Shown here: positions 1 to 11,928 of the stretch, one piece after another
Position numbering within the stretch: position 1 is the stretch's first letter
Layout of the letters: every line of letters starts with the position of its first letter
Assembly: GCA_949710005.1 (NCBI GenBank)
Contig: OX453275.1
Location: 18,558,835 to 18,622,834, forward strand
Length of the DNA: 64,000 nt
DNA from: Ricordea florida
Lineage: Eukaryota; Cnidaria; Anthozoa; Corallimorpharia; Ricordeidae
Direction: 5' to 3'
The notes under the pieces: generated by a model
The model's input: the letters and a program-made list of their open reading frames with translations, nothing else
Databases searched by the model: none
Told to the model about the DNA's origin: nothing
Translations under genes and position numbers: made by a program

Positions 1-735
1 ATACGAATATATATACATACAAACATACATACAACCAGTGATATTTAAATACAAGTAAACCAGCATATATACATATATACATATAATATTCATACAAACA
101 TGCAAACAACCATATATATATATAAAGATACATACATAATAACATGCAAAAATGCGAAAAAACCATATAGACATTCAGACACGTGATAAATACATACTAT
201 GAGACAAATACACATACTAACATACAAATATATACATACAAACATATATACATAGCGACGTACAAACATAAAAAAAACGAAAAAACATATATACATGCAA
301 ACATACAAATATACATACATAATGACCTACAAACATTCAAACATACACACAAACATATATACATGCCAACATACAAATATACCAACATAAAAACATTTAT
401 ACATACAAAGACGAAAGCAGACAAATATGTATATAAATATATATCAAACACAAAAACTTGCCAACATACATACGTACAAACATAAAAATTTACAAATACA
501 CATAAAAATAAAAATTTATCGACATACAAAGATACATAAATACCACATACATAAAACTACATAATAACCTTACAGAAATACATATATGCATAAAAATTTA
601 CAAACATAGACAAACAAATATAATGACATACAAACGTACAAACAAACATACGAACATACATACATACATAGATATGTATTAACATAATATTAAACAAACA
701 TAGAGAGAGACAAATATATAAAAATCAACAGGAAG
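1..735. repeat. AT-rich degenerate satellite, A-rich polarity
   Basis: The stretch is built from variants of ACATACAAACATA and similar 4-bp-periodic words (CATA, CAAA) with scattered substitutions. Open frames on both strands (for example 183-485) follow from the scarcity of stop words in the repeat and are not genes. The A-rich strand is on top here and changes to T-rich just after this block. Confidence 0.85.
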
Positions 736-1320
736 ATACTAATATACATATATATTCGTATGTTTGTTTGTTTGTTTGTGGATATTTTATTTTATGTTTG
801 TATGTTTGAACGTCGTTATATGTTTATTTGTATTTATGTTTGTATATTTGTATGTTTGTATGTATATTTGTATCTTTGTATGATTGCATCTGGATATTTG
901 TCTCAGAGTGTTTGTATGTTTTTGTGTTTGTATGTATGTAGGTTGGTATGTCTTTATGTTTGTATGTTGATAGATTTGTATGTTAGTATCTTTGTATATT
1001 TGTATGTATCGATGTTTTTATGTTGTATGGACGTTTTTATGTCTGAATCTCAGTTGCAGGTAAATCGGTATGTATATATCTTTTTAAGTATGTCTGAAAG
1101 TATAACCGTATGGTCTGTATGTATCTTTATATGTATGGAAGTATGCATGTTTGTATGTTACTTTGTATGTAGTTATGTATTGTATGTATGTATTGTATGT
1201 ATATGTGTTTGTATTTTTTTATATATGTATGTCTGTATGTTTGTATGAATATGTTTGGATGTATATTTCTATGTTTTTATCTTTATAATTTTGTCTCTGT
1301 CTGCTTGTATGTTTTTTTGT
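736..1320. repeat. AT-rich satellite, T-rich (inverted) polarity
   Basis: The same word family as the preceding block appears as its reverse complement (TGTATGTTTGTATG and variants). An open frame at 760-1248 is a by-product of the repeat. Confidence 0.85.
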
Positions 1321-1500
1321 TAGTATATATATATATATATATATATATGTTGCTGGAGAAAAAACACAAGCAAACTACACGTTTATCCCTACGAGCCTGT
1401 TTTGTGGTTGCCCATTCGTTACAGAATTTCTTATATATATATGTATATATATATATTTAATTATATATTTAAATATCATTTAGTTTATTATATATTTATT
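1321..1500. repeat. TA microsatellite enclosing ~90 bp of non-repeat sequence
   Basis: A (TA)n tract at 1326-1349 and a second at 1432-1456 enclose a single-copy stretch (about 1350-1431) that ends in a T-rich region. It looks like a small insertion into, or an island preserved within, the satellite. I do not recognise it. Confidence 0.55.
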
Positions 1501-3590
1501 TATATCTGTTGGTATTGATTTTGTGCATGTATGTTTGTATTGTTGTATGTTAGATAAATTGTATGTAGGTGTGTTGCTTTGTTTGTGTTCTTGTATGCTT
1601 GTATATCAGTATGAATGTTTGTTACTTTGTTTTTATGTATACATGTTTGACTCTTTGTGTGTATGTTAGTATGTCTACGTTTGTATGTTGATAGATTTGT
1701 ATGTTGGTATCTCTTTTTTGTATGTTTGTATATTGGTATGTCTGTATGGTTTTTATTTCTGTTGCTAGCCATGATTGTCGGTATGTTTATATGTTTGTAT
1801 GTTTGTAGACCATTATGTATGTATGTTTGTATGTACATATTTGTATGTTAGTATGTATCCTTGTATGTTTGCATCTTTATCATTGATTCTCTGTGTGTTT
1901 GTAGGTTTGTTTATCAATATGTTTCTACGTTTGTCTGTTTGAATGTATGTAATTGTATGTTTGTATGTATTTTGGTATGTTTGTATCTACATATTGGTTT
2001 AAATGTTTGTAGTTAGATATCTTTGTATGTTTGTTATACATTTCTTAGTTTGAATGTTTGTTTGTTCGTATGTGAGTAAATTTGCAAGGTTGTATGTTTA
2101 TGTTTCTGTATGGTTCTTATTTGTTTGTTTGTATGTCATTATGTATGTATGTTTGTATTTCTATGTTTGTTTGAATGCTTGTATATCATTATGTATGTAC
2201 GTTTGTATCTGTATATTTGCATGTTTATATATGTATATTAGTATCTTCCTGTTGATTTTTATATATTTGTCTCTCCGTATGTTTGTATAATTTTATGTTA
2301 ATACGTATCTATGTATGTCTGTATGTTCGTATGTTTGTTTGTTTGTACGTTTGTATGTCATTATGTTCGTCTATGTTTGTAAATTCTTATCTATATTTGT
2401 ATGGCTGTAAGGTTATTATGTAGTTTTATGTATGTGGTATTTATGTATGTTATAAACGTTTATTTTTATGTATATTTGTAAATTTTTATGTTTGCATGTA
2501 TGTTGGCATGTTTTTGTATTTAATATATATTTATATATATATTTGTCTCCTTTTGTCTTTGTATGTATAAATGTTTTTATGTTGGTATATTTGTAGGTTT
2601 GTTTGTCTGTATCTAAGTATGTCCGTATCGGTTTATGTATGTCTCCAAGTATGACCCTCTAAATGAATGTATGTTTCCATGATTGCATGTATATGATGTT
2701 GGCATGTTTGTTTGTTTTTATGTTTGCGTGCCATTACTATGTATGTTTGTATGTACATATTTGAATGTTAGTATAGATATTTGTATCTTTGTATGTTTGT
2801 ATGCATATTTTTAGGTCTGTATCTACTTATTGGTTTGTTTGTATTTTTTGTATTTTTTAGGTATGTATATATGTATGTTGGCACGTTTTTCAGTATGTAT
2901 TTAGATATCTTTGAATGTGTGTATGTATCTATGTTGGTATCTCTGTATGCTTTTCTGTTTTGTGTTGTTGTATGTCTTTATAATTGTATGTCTGTACGTA
3001 TGTTGCTTGGTTGGTATGTTTGAATGCCTGTATATCATTATGTCTATGTTTGTATGTAGATATGTTTTGATGTTTTAGTTTTTCGTATGTTTCTATGTTA
3101 GTAAGTATGTATGTTGGCATCTTTTTATGCTTGTATCTAGATATATTTGTATGCTGGTATCTTTGTATGTTTGCATGTATAAACGTTTTTATGTTGGTAT
3201 GTTTGTAGGTCTGTGTGTCTGTGTGTTAGTATGTCTGTATGTTTGTATCTCTTTTTTACGTAAATCTGTAAGTAGTTATGTATCTTTATATGTAAGTCTC
3301 TAAGTAAGACTTTACAAAGGTCTGTATGTTTGTGTGAATGTCTTTGTATGTTAATATGTATCATTGTATCTTTGGGTGTTAGTATCTATATATTTTTGTC
3401 TCCGTATGTTTTTATATCTATATAATTTCATGTTTATATTTTAATTTTGTATGCATATTTGTATGTTTGTATCAACATTTTGTGTGTTTGAATAGTTTTA
3501 TGTTTGTATGTATGAATGTATGTATGTTCTTATGTTTTGGTGTTTGAATGAGAATATATCTGTATGTTTGTATGTATATGTTACACTTTG
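1501..3590. repeat. AT-rich satellite, T-rich polarity, long arm
   Basis: This continues the TGTATGTTTGTATG word family for about 2.1 kb with the same polarity as 736-1320. No gene is seen. Confidence 0.85.
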
Positions 3591-3946
3591 TACACTTACA
3601 AGAGCTATTACACCTACTACACTTACTAAACTTACTACAGCAAGCAAACTACTATATTTAAGTACAGATACTACGGCTACTACACCTACTAAAGCAACTA
3701 CACTTACTACACTTACCACAGCTACTACAAATACCACACTTACCACAGCAACTAAACTTAATAAACTTACTACAGGTACTGCACTTGATGAACTTACTAC
3801 AGCTACTACACTTGCTAGATTTACTAATGCTACTAAACTCACTACACTTGCTACAGCTACAACACTTACTACTTTTACTACAGCTACTACACTTACTACA
3901 TTTAGTACATCTACTATACTTACTACACTTACTGCAGCTAACATTT
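3591..3946. repeat. ACT/CTA-rich imperfect trinucleotide repeat
   Basis: The block consists of variants of ACTACACTT and ACTACAGCT in a 3-bp register. Both strands stay open (Thr/Leu-rich on +, Val/Ser- or Cys/Ser-rich on -) because the repeat is a multiple of three. A 16-bp unit (AACATTTACGGATGTT) is repeated at its right edge, 3941-3971. Confidence 0.8.
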
Positions 3947-4246
3947 ACGGATGTTAACATTTACGGATGTTTAACATTTAAATTTAAAATACGGATATTT
4001 CTCCCTTAAAATCTCAGTTCTGTAGTTAAGCAAAGAGAAAGTAACGTGCCTTCTTTGTAAGGATTTTCCAAGTTTCAGCAGACAAAGAAATGGGGAAAAT
4101 AAAGTAAACTTGTCGAGTTTTGAACTGCAAAAGTTTTTTAAGGTCGTGCCTAAATGCATATGATACCCCCACGAAAAGCAAAACATCTTGACGCCACAAC
4201 GATGTTTATATGTTACTCTCGCCCAATCAGAGTGCGCATAATAACT
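3947..4246. other. Spacer between two satellites
   Basis: About 300 bp of single-copy-looking sequence separates the ACT repeat from the 10-bp satellite. I see no gene, tRNA or transposon end in it. Confidence 0.4.
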
Positions 4247-7118
4247 TGGCTATGTATGCCTATGTATGGCTATGTAGGGCTATGTAGGGCTATGTAGGGC
4301 TATGTATGCCTATGTATGGCTATGTATGGCTATGTAGGGCTATGTATGCCTAAGTATGCCTATGTAGGGCTATATAGGGCTATGTATGGCTGTGTATGGC
4401 TATGTAGGGCTATGCATGGCTATATAGGGATATGTATGGCTGTGTAGGGCTATGTATGGTTATGTATGGCTGTGTATGGCTGTAGAGGGCTATGTATGGT
4501 TATGTATGGCTGTGTGGGGCTATGTATGGCTATGTAGGGCTATGTATGCCCATGTATGCCCATGTATGCCCATGTATGCCTATGTAGGGCTATGTATGCC
4601 TGTGTATGGCTGTGTATGGCTATGTATGGCTGTGTATGGCTATGTATGCCTATGTATGGCTGTGCATGGCTATTTATGGCTATGTATGGCTGTCTATGGC
4701 TATGCAGGGCTATGTAGGGCTATGTAGGGTTATGTATGGTTATGTATGGCTATGTAGGGCTATGTATCGCTGTATATGGCTATGTATGGCTGTGTAGGGC
4801 TATGTAGGGCTATGTATGGCTATGTATGGCTATGTAGGGCTATGTATGCCTTTGCAGGCCTATGTAGGGCAATGTACCGCTGTATATGGCTATGTATGGC
4901 TATGTATGGCTGTGTAGGGCTATGTAGGGCTATGTAGGGCTATGTATGCCTATGTAGGGCTATTTATAACTGTGCATGGCTATGTATGGCTGTGTAGGGC
5001 TATTTAGGGCTATGTATGCCTATGTAGGGCTATGTATGGCTGTGTATGGCTGCGTAGGGCTATGTAGGGCTATGTATGCCTTTGCAGGCCTATGTAGGGC
5101 AATGTACTGCTGTATATGGCTATGTATGGCTATGTATGGCTATGTAGGGCTATGTAGGGCTATGTATGCCTATGTAGGGCTATGTATGGCTGTGTATGGC
5201 TGTGTAGGGCTATGTATGGCTATGTATGGCTATGTATGGCTGTGTATGGCTATGCAGGGCTATATAGGGCTATGTATGGTTATGTAGGGCTATGTATGGC
5301 TGTGTATGACTATGTATGGCTATGTATGGCTGTGTATGACTATGTAGGGCTACGTAGGGCTATGTATGCCTATGTAGGGCTATGTATGGCTAAATATGCC
5401 TATGTAGGGCTATGTATGGCTGTGTATGGCTGTGTAGGGCTATGTATGGCTGTGTAGGGCTATGTATGGCTATGTAGGGCTATGTATGCCTATGTATGGC
5501 TATGTATGGCTGTGTAGGGCTATGTATGGCTATGTAGGGCTATGTATGGCTATGTAGGGCTATGTATGCCTATGTAGGCCTATGTAAAGCTATGTATCGC
5601 AGTATATGGCTATATATGGCTATGGATGGGTGTGTAGGGCTATGTAGGGCTATGTAGGACTATGTAGGGCTATGTATGCCTATGTAGGGCTATGTATGGC
5701 TGTGTATGGTTGTGTAGGGCTATGTATGGCTATGTATGCCTATTTATAGCTATGTATGCCTATGTATGGCTGTGTATGGCTATGTATGGCTATGTATGGC
5801 TGTGTATTGCTATGCAGGGCTATGTAGGGGTATGTAGGGCTATGTATGGTTATGTATGGCTATGTAGGGCTATGTATGCCTATGTAGGGCTATGTATGGC
5901 TGTGTAGGACTGTGTATCGCTATGTAGGGCTATGTATGGCTATGTATGGCTATGTATGCCTATGTATGCCTATGTGTGGCTAGGTATGGCTGTGTATGCC
6001 TATGTATGGCTATGTTGGATTATGTATGCCTATGTAGGGCTGTGTATGGCTATGTATGGCTGTGTATGGCTATGTATGGCTATGCAGGGCTATGTAGGGC
6101 TATGTAGGGCTATGTATGGCTATGTAGGGCTATGTAGGGCTATGTATGGCTATGCAGGGCTATGTATGGCTATGTATGCCTATGTATGGCTATGTGTGGC
6201 TGTGTATGGCTATGTAGGGCCATGTAGGGCGATGTAGGGCTATGTATTGCTATGTATGGCTATGTAGGGCTATGTAGGGCTATGTATGGCTGTGTATGCC
6301 TATGTATGGCTCTGTATGGCTATGTAGCTCTATGTATGGCTATGTATGGCTGTGTATGGCTATGTAGGGCTATGTATGGCTATGTAGGGCTATGTATGCT
6401 TATGTATGCCTATGTATGCCCATGTATGCCTATGTAGGGCTATGTATTGCTGTGTATGGCTGTGTATGGCTATGTAGGGCGATGTATGGCTATGTAGGGC
6501 TATTTATGTATATGTAGGGCCATGTAGGGCTGTGTATGGCTGTGTATGGCTATGTAGGGCTATGTATGGCTATGTAGGGCTATGTATGTATATGTAGGGC
6601 CATGTAGGGCTGTGTATGGCTGTGTATGCCTAAGTAGGGCTATGTATGGCTGTGTAGGGCTCTGTATGGCTCTGTATGGCTGTGTATGGCTATGTAAGGG
6701 TATGTAGGGCTATTTAGGGCTATGTATACCTATGTAGGCCTATGTAGGCCTATGTAGGGCTATGTAGGGCTGTATTTGGGTATGTATGGCTATGTATGGC
6801 TATGTATGGCTGTGTATGGCTAGTTAGGGCTATGTAGGGCCATGTATGGCTATTTATGGCTATGTATGGCTATTTAGGGCTATGTATGCCTATGTATGCC
6901 TATGTATGGCTATGTATGACTGTGTAGGGCCATGTAGGGCTATGTATTGCTATGTATGGCTATGTAGGGCTATGTATGCCTATGTAGGGGTATGTAGGGC
7001 TATTGATGGCTGTGTATGCCTATGTAGGGCTTTGTATGGCTATGTAGGGCTATGTATGGCTGTGTAGGGCTATGTATGGTTATGTATGGCTGTGTAGGGC
7101 TATGGAGAGCAATGTATG
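4247..7118. repeat. 10-bp satellite (TATGTAGGGC / TATGTATGGC variants)
   Basis: About 2.9 kb of head-to-tail 10-mers. The commonest forms are TATGTAGGGC, TATGTATGGC, TGTGTATGGC and TATGTATGCC. Three units make 30 bp, so frames encode a recurring MYGYVWLCMA-like decapeptide. These are not genes. Phase is kept almost perfectly over the array. Confidence 0.95.
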
Positions 7119-7288
7119 ACATATATTGACTAACGGGGAACCACTATATGATGCTTACACCACGTACCTACCGGAAGATGCCAAGTATTCACGGCTGGGT
7201 TTGTGCTGTCGTGTCACGTTTCAGGTTTCACTTTCCCCATAAAACTAGACGCTCTCGGGAGCGTTGACTCGGGCTACGCATGATAATA

Positions 7289-7331
7289 GGGACCTTTAGC
7301 AAAGAGGACGAGAACGTGAACGTCGACGACC
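7289..7331 (+). repeat. Harbinger left terminal inverted repeat
   Basis: It starts GGGACCTTTAGCAAAGAGGA and matches the reverse complement of 11246-11288 with a handful of mismatches. Confidence 0.85.
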
Positions 7332-8027
7332 GTAAGTTTGAAAAACTAACCTCGATGCTACTGCGCATGCCCAATCGACCACGAGTCGTCGTCCACATAT
7401 CGTGCAAGCCGCCATTTGAAGCTATTTGCCGTCTAGTAGTGAACGTGAGTATGTTTGACATCTTTTCTAAGTTTCAGCTACTTGTTTTGGGCATTTCTTC
7501 AGCTTGAAGGGTTGGTTAGTTAATAAGATAGGGACGTTATGATAAAAATGTATATTCTTTCAATCTGCAGGTAGCTTTACGATGGCGGGTGACAACAGAA
7601 GTACAACAGGGCTAGTACGTAACCTTCTAAGTGTTTTGACAAATATAAGTTCGATGATTTGAACTGCGCATTATATACTTTGGTAATGGAAACCCGTTGT
7701 TTTTTTTTTTACTAAGTATAGGCTTTTTAAAAAATCCAAACTATCCGATTACATTCGTGGTTATATGATCGACCATAAACTTCCTCGTCTCTATTAAAAT
7801 GAACCAGTCCACTTGTTTCACATTCAAAAATTCCCAGAACGTTTGATGTATTTTTTCATGTACTGATTTTCAGCCGGAAATTAAAAATGAAACAAATCAA
7901 GTTTCTTCAAAAATTAGAGCACATAAGATCTATAATCGACTTAAGTATGCAATGGATTTTAAAGCAATAACACTGAATGTGAAAATAATTTTTTACTAAA
8001 TAATTTTTTTTCTTCAGAAATTATAGC

Positions 8028-8794
8028 ATGAAATGGTCGGAAGAGCATGCGACCTCGTACTTTGCAGAGAAACTCTTGTTGTGGAACCATTTAAGTACCC
8101 AAGGCAAAGTAAAGAGAGAGGAGAACCCTGGGGTGAAATAGCAGTTAACTTAAATGGCATCAGCTCACCAAAATTCAGTGTTAGTAAGCGTTCTGTTAGG
8201 GATAGGCTTACTCTTTTGCTTACCAAACACAAAGAAAAGATGAAAAAGGAGGAGCAAGCTTCTGGCATTGCAGGTGATGATGAAAGCGAAATAGAGATGG
8301 CATTAGTGGAAATCATGGAAAAGGAGCAGGCAGCCGATTTTGAGAGGAAAGAAAATTCCAATACTCTTAACAAAAAGAACGAAAATGACAAGGCATCTGC
8401 AGAGGAAACTAGGTTAAAAGCCATGGAGCGCCTCGGGCAAACCAAACAGAGGTGTACTGATGCAAGTTGCGATGAAGGTACTCAGCGAAAAAGTAGAAGA
8501 AGTGTCACTGCAGCTGTGCAAATCCTGAAGGAGAAGTTTGCGAATGAGAAAGAGATCAGGAAGGAGGAAATGGAACTAAAGAAGAAAGAACAAGAAAATA
8601 AAGCTGCTCAGCATCAGATACTGATGGAACAGCAGAGACAGAACCAGCAGCAGTACCAGGATGTATTGACTGAACAGCAGCAGAGGCAGGAACAGCAACT
8701 TCAAAAATTTCAAATGCTTTTTTTGCAGCAGCAACAACATCAAAGTCAAATACTCATGGGTTTACTGGAAAAAGTCATACCCAAGTCCTCATAA
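8028..8794 (+). pseudogene. Harbinger-associated Myb/SANT-like DNA-binding protein, frameshifted
   Basis: The partner protein of Harbinger transposases binds element ends and helps import the transposase. The long frame (8033-8794) has LCRE, then KSKERGEPWGEIA-type SANT residues with the conserved Trp, then VRDRLTLLL. It continues into a Lys/Glu-rich region and a C-terminal Gln-rich coiled coil (roughly residues 175-250). A Met-Lys-Trp-Ser-Glu-Glu start, the usual beginning of this family, lies at 8028 in another frame. An extra two bases near 8050 separate it from the rest. An AG acceptor after a T-rich tract lies at 8016-8017, so a 5' exon is possible (the 7280-7507 region is open), but I cannot prove it. 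Confidence 0.65.
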
Positions 8795-9941
8795 GAGTTA
8801 AAGGTGAAGAAGCATGAACCATGTTGTGGACTTTTGTTGTGACAGTACTTATTGAGGTTGTTATTTATCCAATTTGTTGTTATTTTACCTTGTTTTGGAC
8901 AAACTGGAGTGTTCATTTCCCCGTGAACATATAAAGCTTATAGTGATAAAAGATATACAGTTGAAACCATTGAAACCAAGATAACTTTAATGAATCCTCT
9001 CCATTTTAAAGGTTGCACTGCCAACTTTAAACTCTAATGAAAAACATTCCAATTTTTGTTTTGTCGATAACATACTGAGAAACATTGAAACAACAGCATA
9101 TGAAAGTCAGAACTGTTAGATAGCTTTAATTATTTTTAAAACAATAGTATTAAAGACACCATGGTTTCAACCACAGCTTCTCAATAATATCAGAACCCCA
9201 TTACCTTGCTAAGATTTTGACCCTGGGAGTGAAAGGATTAAATTGAACAAGTGAGTCAAGTGTCTTAAAGTTTTGAGAATTTGATGTTAAGATGTGCTCC
9301 ATTATTTGACATTTTGAGCAGAACATTTAGGTACAGAAGTCTTGGTTTTTCACCTTGAAATTCCATTAAACATCTTGAGTTTTTTTCTTGGAAAATCACC
9401 ATGTTATTGCTGTGTGGTTCTGGGAGTTTTAACCCTACTTACTTGGGACAGGCCTTCATATGTATACATTTCTCAAGGATAAGGCAATTGGTGCCAGGTA
9501 TTCCTATTCTCTGAGATTTATGGAAACACGGTCACGTAACAAATTAAAGTCTTGGTGACTTCAAATTTCCATGGCAACCAAGTTCTGATTTACAGGTTTT
9601 ACCAACTATTGACATTTTGTTCTTCACTTTTCCACCTCTTTCCCAAACAGTTATAGCATGGCTTATAAAGCAATTCTGTCAAACATATAAAGTCATACTG
9701 AAATTACAATTTATTGTGTGTAGTATAAAGTAGCCAAGGTGCCAGTTACTTGCATTTCTGGACATGAGTGAAGGCTAAAAGGGCTGAAAGACCTTTTTTA
9801 TAGAAGACGGTTGGCTGTTTCATTTGTCTTTGCAATAAGAGATGTCCTTTTGCTATAACCCACATTTTATGCCCCCATCACAACATTGCTTGTTCAGAAA
9901 AATATAAATGTATCATTCAAATAAATATAGTTATTTTTACT
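8795..9941. other. Non-coding interior of the Harbinger element
   Basis: About 1.1 kb between the convergent 3' ends of the two Harbinger genes. It is AT-rich with no long open frame. It presumably holds both 3' UTRs. Confidence 0.5.
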
Positions 9942-11137
9942 CTACTGAAAGTATTGTTCCAGGGAGGGGGGCTCCATACCAAAATACTCACTTGTGTTAT
10001 TACCATAAAGGCATGTTATTGCATTGCAAAGTAGTGCGCAAACAACATACATTTTACCAACACAGCTAAGGCCCATCTTCAAATTCTTTTTATAGTCAAG
10101 AAACTTAAATGAATTAATGATATCACCGAAAAGCCATTCCACTGAAATCCTTAAAGCACTCATTGCTTTATTGTACTCCAGCATGAGGGGTGTAAGCGGG
10201 ACACGGCGAAACGGGGTTTGAAGATGAACACGGAAGGGGTATCCCAAATCTCCGTATATGCACATGGGTTGCCCTCCCGGCTGGAGAAAAGGCATATTGT
10301 TGAAGGTCATCCAATAGGCCAGAATCTGCCAACATGCCAGAGTCGTGTTTACGCCCCTCTAAAACAAGCAGAAAATTAAAATCAAACATGAGAATATTAA
10401 TTCTCTTAGATATCTTTATAACTTACAACAATTACTTCTTTAAAATAAAATAAAAAGTAAAAAAAAAACAACTCACCAACTGGTCCATATAAGTTTCCAA
10501 TGAGTCCATTTGGAAGGGACAAGGATTGGAATTTTAGCGCATGAACCCTTTTATGACCATTGTAAACAATTCTCTGACGTTCATCAGGTCTTGAAATAGG
10601 TCGGACTGTCCCATCCACGAAACCAAAACAGTTGTCAAGAGGTGCTCCTTTTCTTGATAAAGCATCTGCATAAAGCTGCAAAGCCCCGGGACTCATGAGG
10701 TCTTGATTCCACTGGGTTATAAGGTGCCCATGAACGTCATAGATGTACTCTATGACATCATTTGTGATCAGACTTATAACAGAAATCGGACGTCCAAATC
10801 GTGGAATCATATCGCTCAGACGGCATGGGTAGGCAACTCGTTTGAGAAGCATACATAAGCCCTCTATGTTGTCGCAAATACTTCTCTGCTCGCAATTCAA
10901 CACCTGTGGTATTTGGAGTGCTGCAACAAGCCGAGGGAGGTCTTGCTTCTGGACGCGAAACACTACCGTGCATTTGTCGGAGCTCATAGAATCCAGATCG
11001 AATCTATCGTAGTTTCCATGAGGGAAATTTGGATTTTTCGAACTGAAGGTATCGTACAACAGTAGGAGCTCTTCATCCGAAAGAATGTTTTCGCCGTAAA
11101 AAAGTAAAAGCAGCTCTTGAAACTCTTTAAAAGACAT
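9942..11137 (-). pseudogene. Harbinger DDE transposase, two exons, frameshifted
   Basis: HARBI1-type nuclease. I start it at the Met of MSFKEF (11137) because the longer open frame runs into the terminal repeat. Exon 1 (10477-11137) holds the helix-rich N-terminus and the first catalytic Asp in FGFVDGT. A 118-bp intron (GT at 10476, AG at 10359-10360) follows LYGPV. Exon 2 holds GRKHDSGML, then IYGDLGYP with the second Asp, and SVEWLFGDI with the catalytic Glu. Between LQQYAFSPAG and QPMCIYGD the frame changes by one base (near 10276), so the copy is broken. The rest of the C-terminus is open to the stop at 9942. Confidence 0.8.
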
Positions 11138-11245
11138 TTTTGTTGTTTGCTTTAACAGGAAGAGCCTCGTCCAAGTAACAGGGCTGCTAAAGGACTTTAT
11201 TTTCCCGCCGTGGACGACGTCCCGTCCCAGGGCCCAGAGCGGCCA

Positions 11246-11288
11246 CACAGTCGTCGTCCACCTTCTCGTCGTCATTGCTAAAGGTCCC
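11246..11288 (-). repeat. Harbinger right terminal inverted repeat
   Basis: Read on the minus strand from 11288 it starts GGGACCTTTAGCAATGACGA and pairs with 7289-7331. The TAATA duplication follows at 11289. Confidence 0.85.
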
Positions 11289-11428
11289 TAATACGGCTTC
11301 GAACAAACGTGAATGTCAGTTTACGCCTAAGTTTTGTATATATTTTATACTATATGGCTGATTCCACGACCGTAAAAAACCTACCAGACTGTATATCGCA
11401 CTGCAATTCTTGTCGACGTCGTGTTTAA

Positions 11429-11924
11429 AGGGGCAATAGCATGAGCTGCGCATGGGCCACCGGAGCAGACGAACTTGAAAAAGATTAGGCCAACTTTTTT
11501 CAAGTTGTCAAGTGATGCACAAGATGGCGTCTCAACTTGCCAGCCACGGTGGGAAGAGAGCCAACTCTGGTCGAAAAAGGATGGCTCCAGAGGCTCGAAA
11601 AGACAGAAAAGAGTGGTTCAACTCGCATAAAAGAATATATTTATCGAAAACCATATTCCAGTCGTGGATAGAAGCTAAGTTCCTGGCCGGCTACAGTTCT
11701 TCCAGCGACAGTAATTTCGCTGCTCATTTACTATCCTTGGAATACCGTCGGCAGTAAGTTCGTTTTCTCGTCTGTTTTGATTGTCGTCATTCATTAGGCC
11801 ATTGCTGACACATTTACCATTTTATTTTCCTCTCGCTTACAGATTCCATCATGGCGCCGAACCGTGATCAACACCGATCAAAAAGTCGATAAGTCGCTCA
11901 TGCGCAGCTCGTGACACTGCCCCT
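11429..11924. mobile_element. Small TTAA-flanked DNA transposon (Kolobok- or piggyBac-like), 496 bp
   Basis: TTAA stands on both sides (11425-11428, 11925-11928). The ends are inverted: AGGGGCAATAGCATGAGC at the left, and AGGGGCAGTGTCACGAGC read from the right end. Both continue into TGCGCATG. TTAA duplications are typical of Kolobok and piggyBac. The length and the lack of a transposase point to a non-autonomous or internally deleted copy. Confidence 0.75.
11512..11757 (+). CDS. First-exon-like short ORF inside the TTAA transposon
   Basis: The frame encodes about 80 residues, Lys/Arg-rich at first (GGKRANSGRKRM) and then SHKRIYLSKTIFQSWIEAK. It ends at a good splice donor (CAG/GTAAGT-like CAGTAAGTT at 11751-11759), so the stop may lie in an intron and the real product would continue elsewhere. 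I do not recognise a domain. It may be the 5' exon of the transposon's own gene left behind after an internal deletion. Confidence 0.35.
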   Translation: MMHKMASQLASHGGKRANSGRKRMAPEARKDRKEWFNSHKRIYLSKTIFQSWIEAKFLAGYSSSSDSNFAAHLLSLEYRRQ

Positions 11925-11928
11925 TTAA

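Larger units (their letters stand above)
7289..11288. mobile_element. PIF/Harbinger-type DNA transposon, 4.0 kb, two genes, decayed
   Basis: The ends carry imperfect inverted repeats of about 40 bp that begin GGGACCTTTAGCAA at 7289 and, as reverse complement, at 11288. A direct repeat TAATA flanks it (7284-7288 and 11289-11293). Inside are two convergent genes, as is usual for this superfamily: a Myb/SANT-type DNA-binding protein on + and a DDE transposase with an intron on -. Both reading frames carry frameshifts, so this copy is probably not autonomous. Known Harbingers make 3-bp target duplications, so the 5-bp direct repeat is either a TWA duplication plus chance matches or a variant. Confidence 0.85.

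Noticed and set aside
90-3364. Many Tyr/Val/Cys- or His/Thr-rich ORFs on both strands
   Set aside because: By-products of the TGTATGTTTG satellite.
3498-3960. Thr/Leu- and Val/Ser-rich ORFs on both strands
   Set aside because: Caused by the ACT trinucleotide repeat, which is open in several frames at once.
4452-7067. Long plus-strand ORFs encoding MYGYVWLCMA repeats
   Set aside because: They are direct translations of the 10-bp satellite. The peptides follow the DNA repeat and no start, promoter or domain supports a gene.
4247-7118. CRISPR-like array
   Set aside because: Units are contiguous 10-mers without unique spacers, and the context is eukaryotic.
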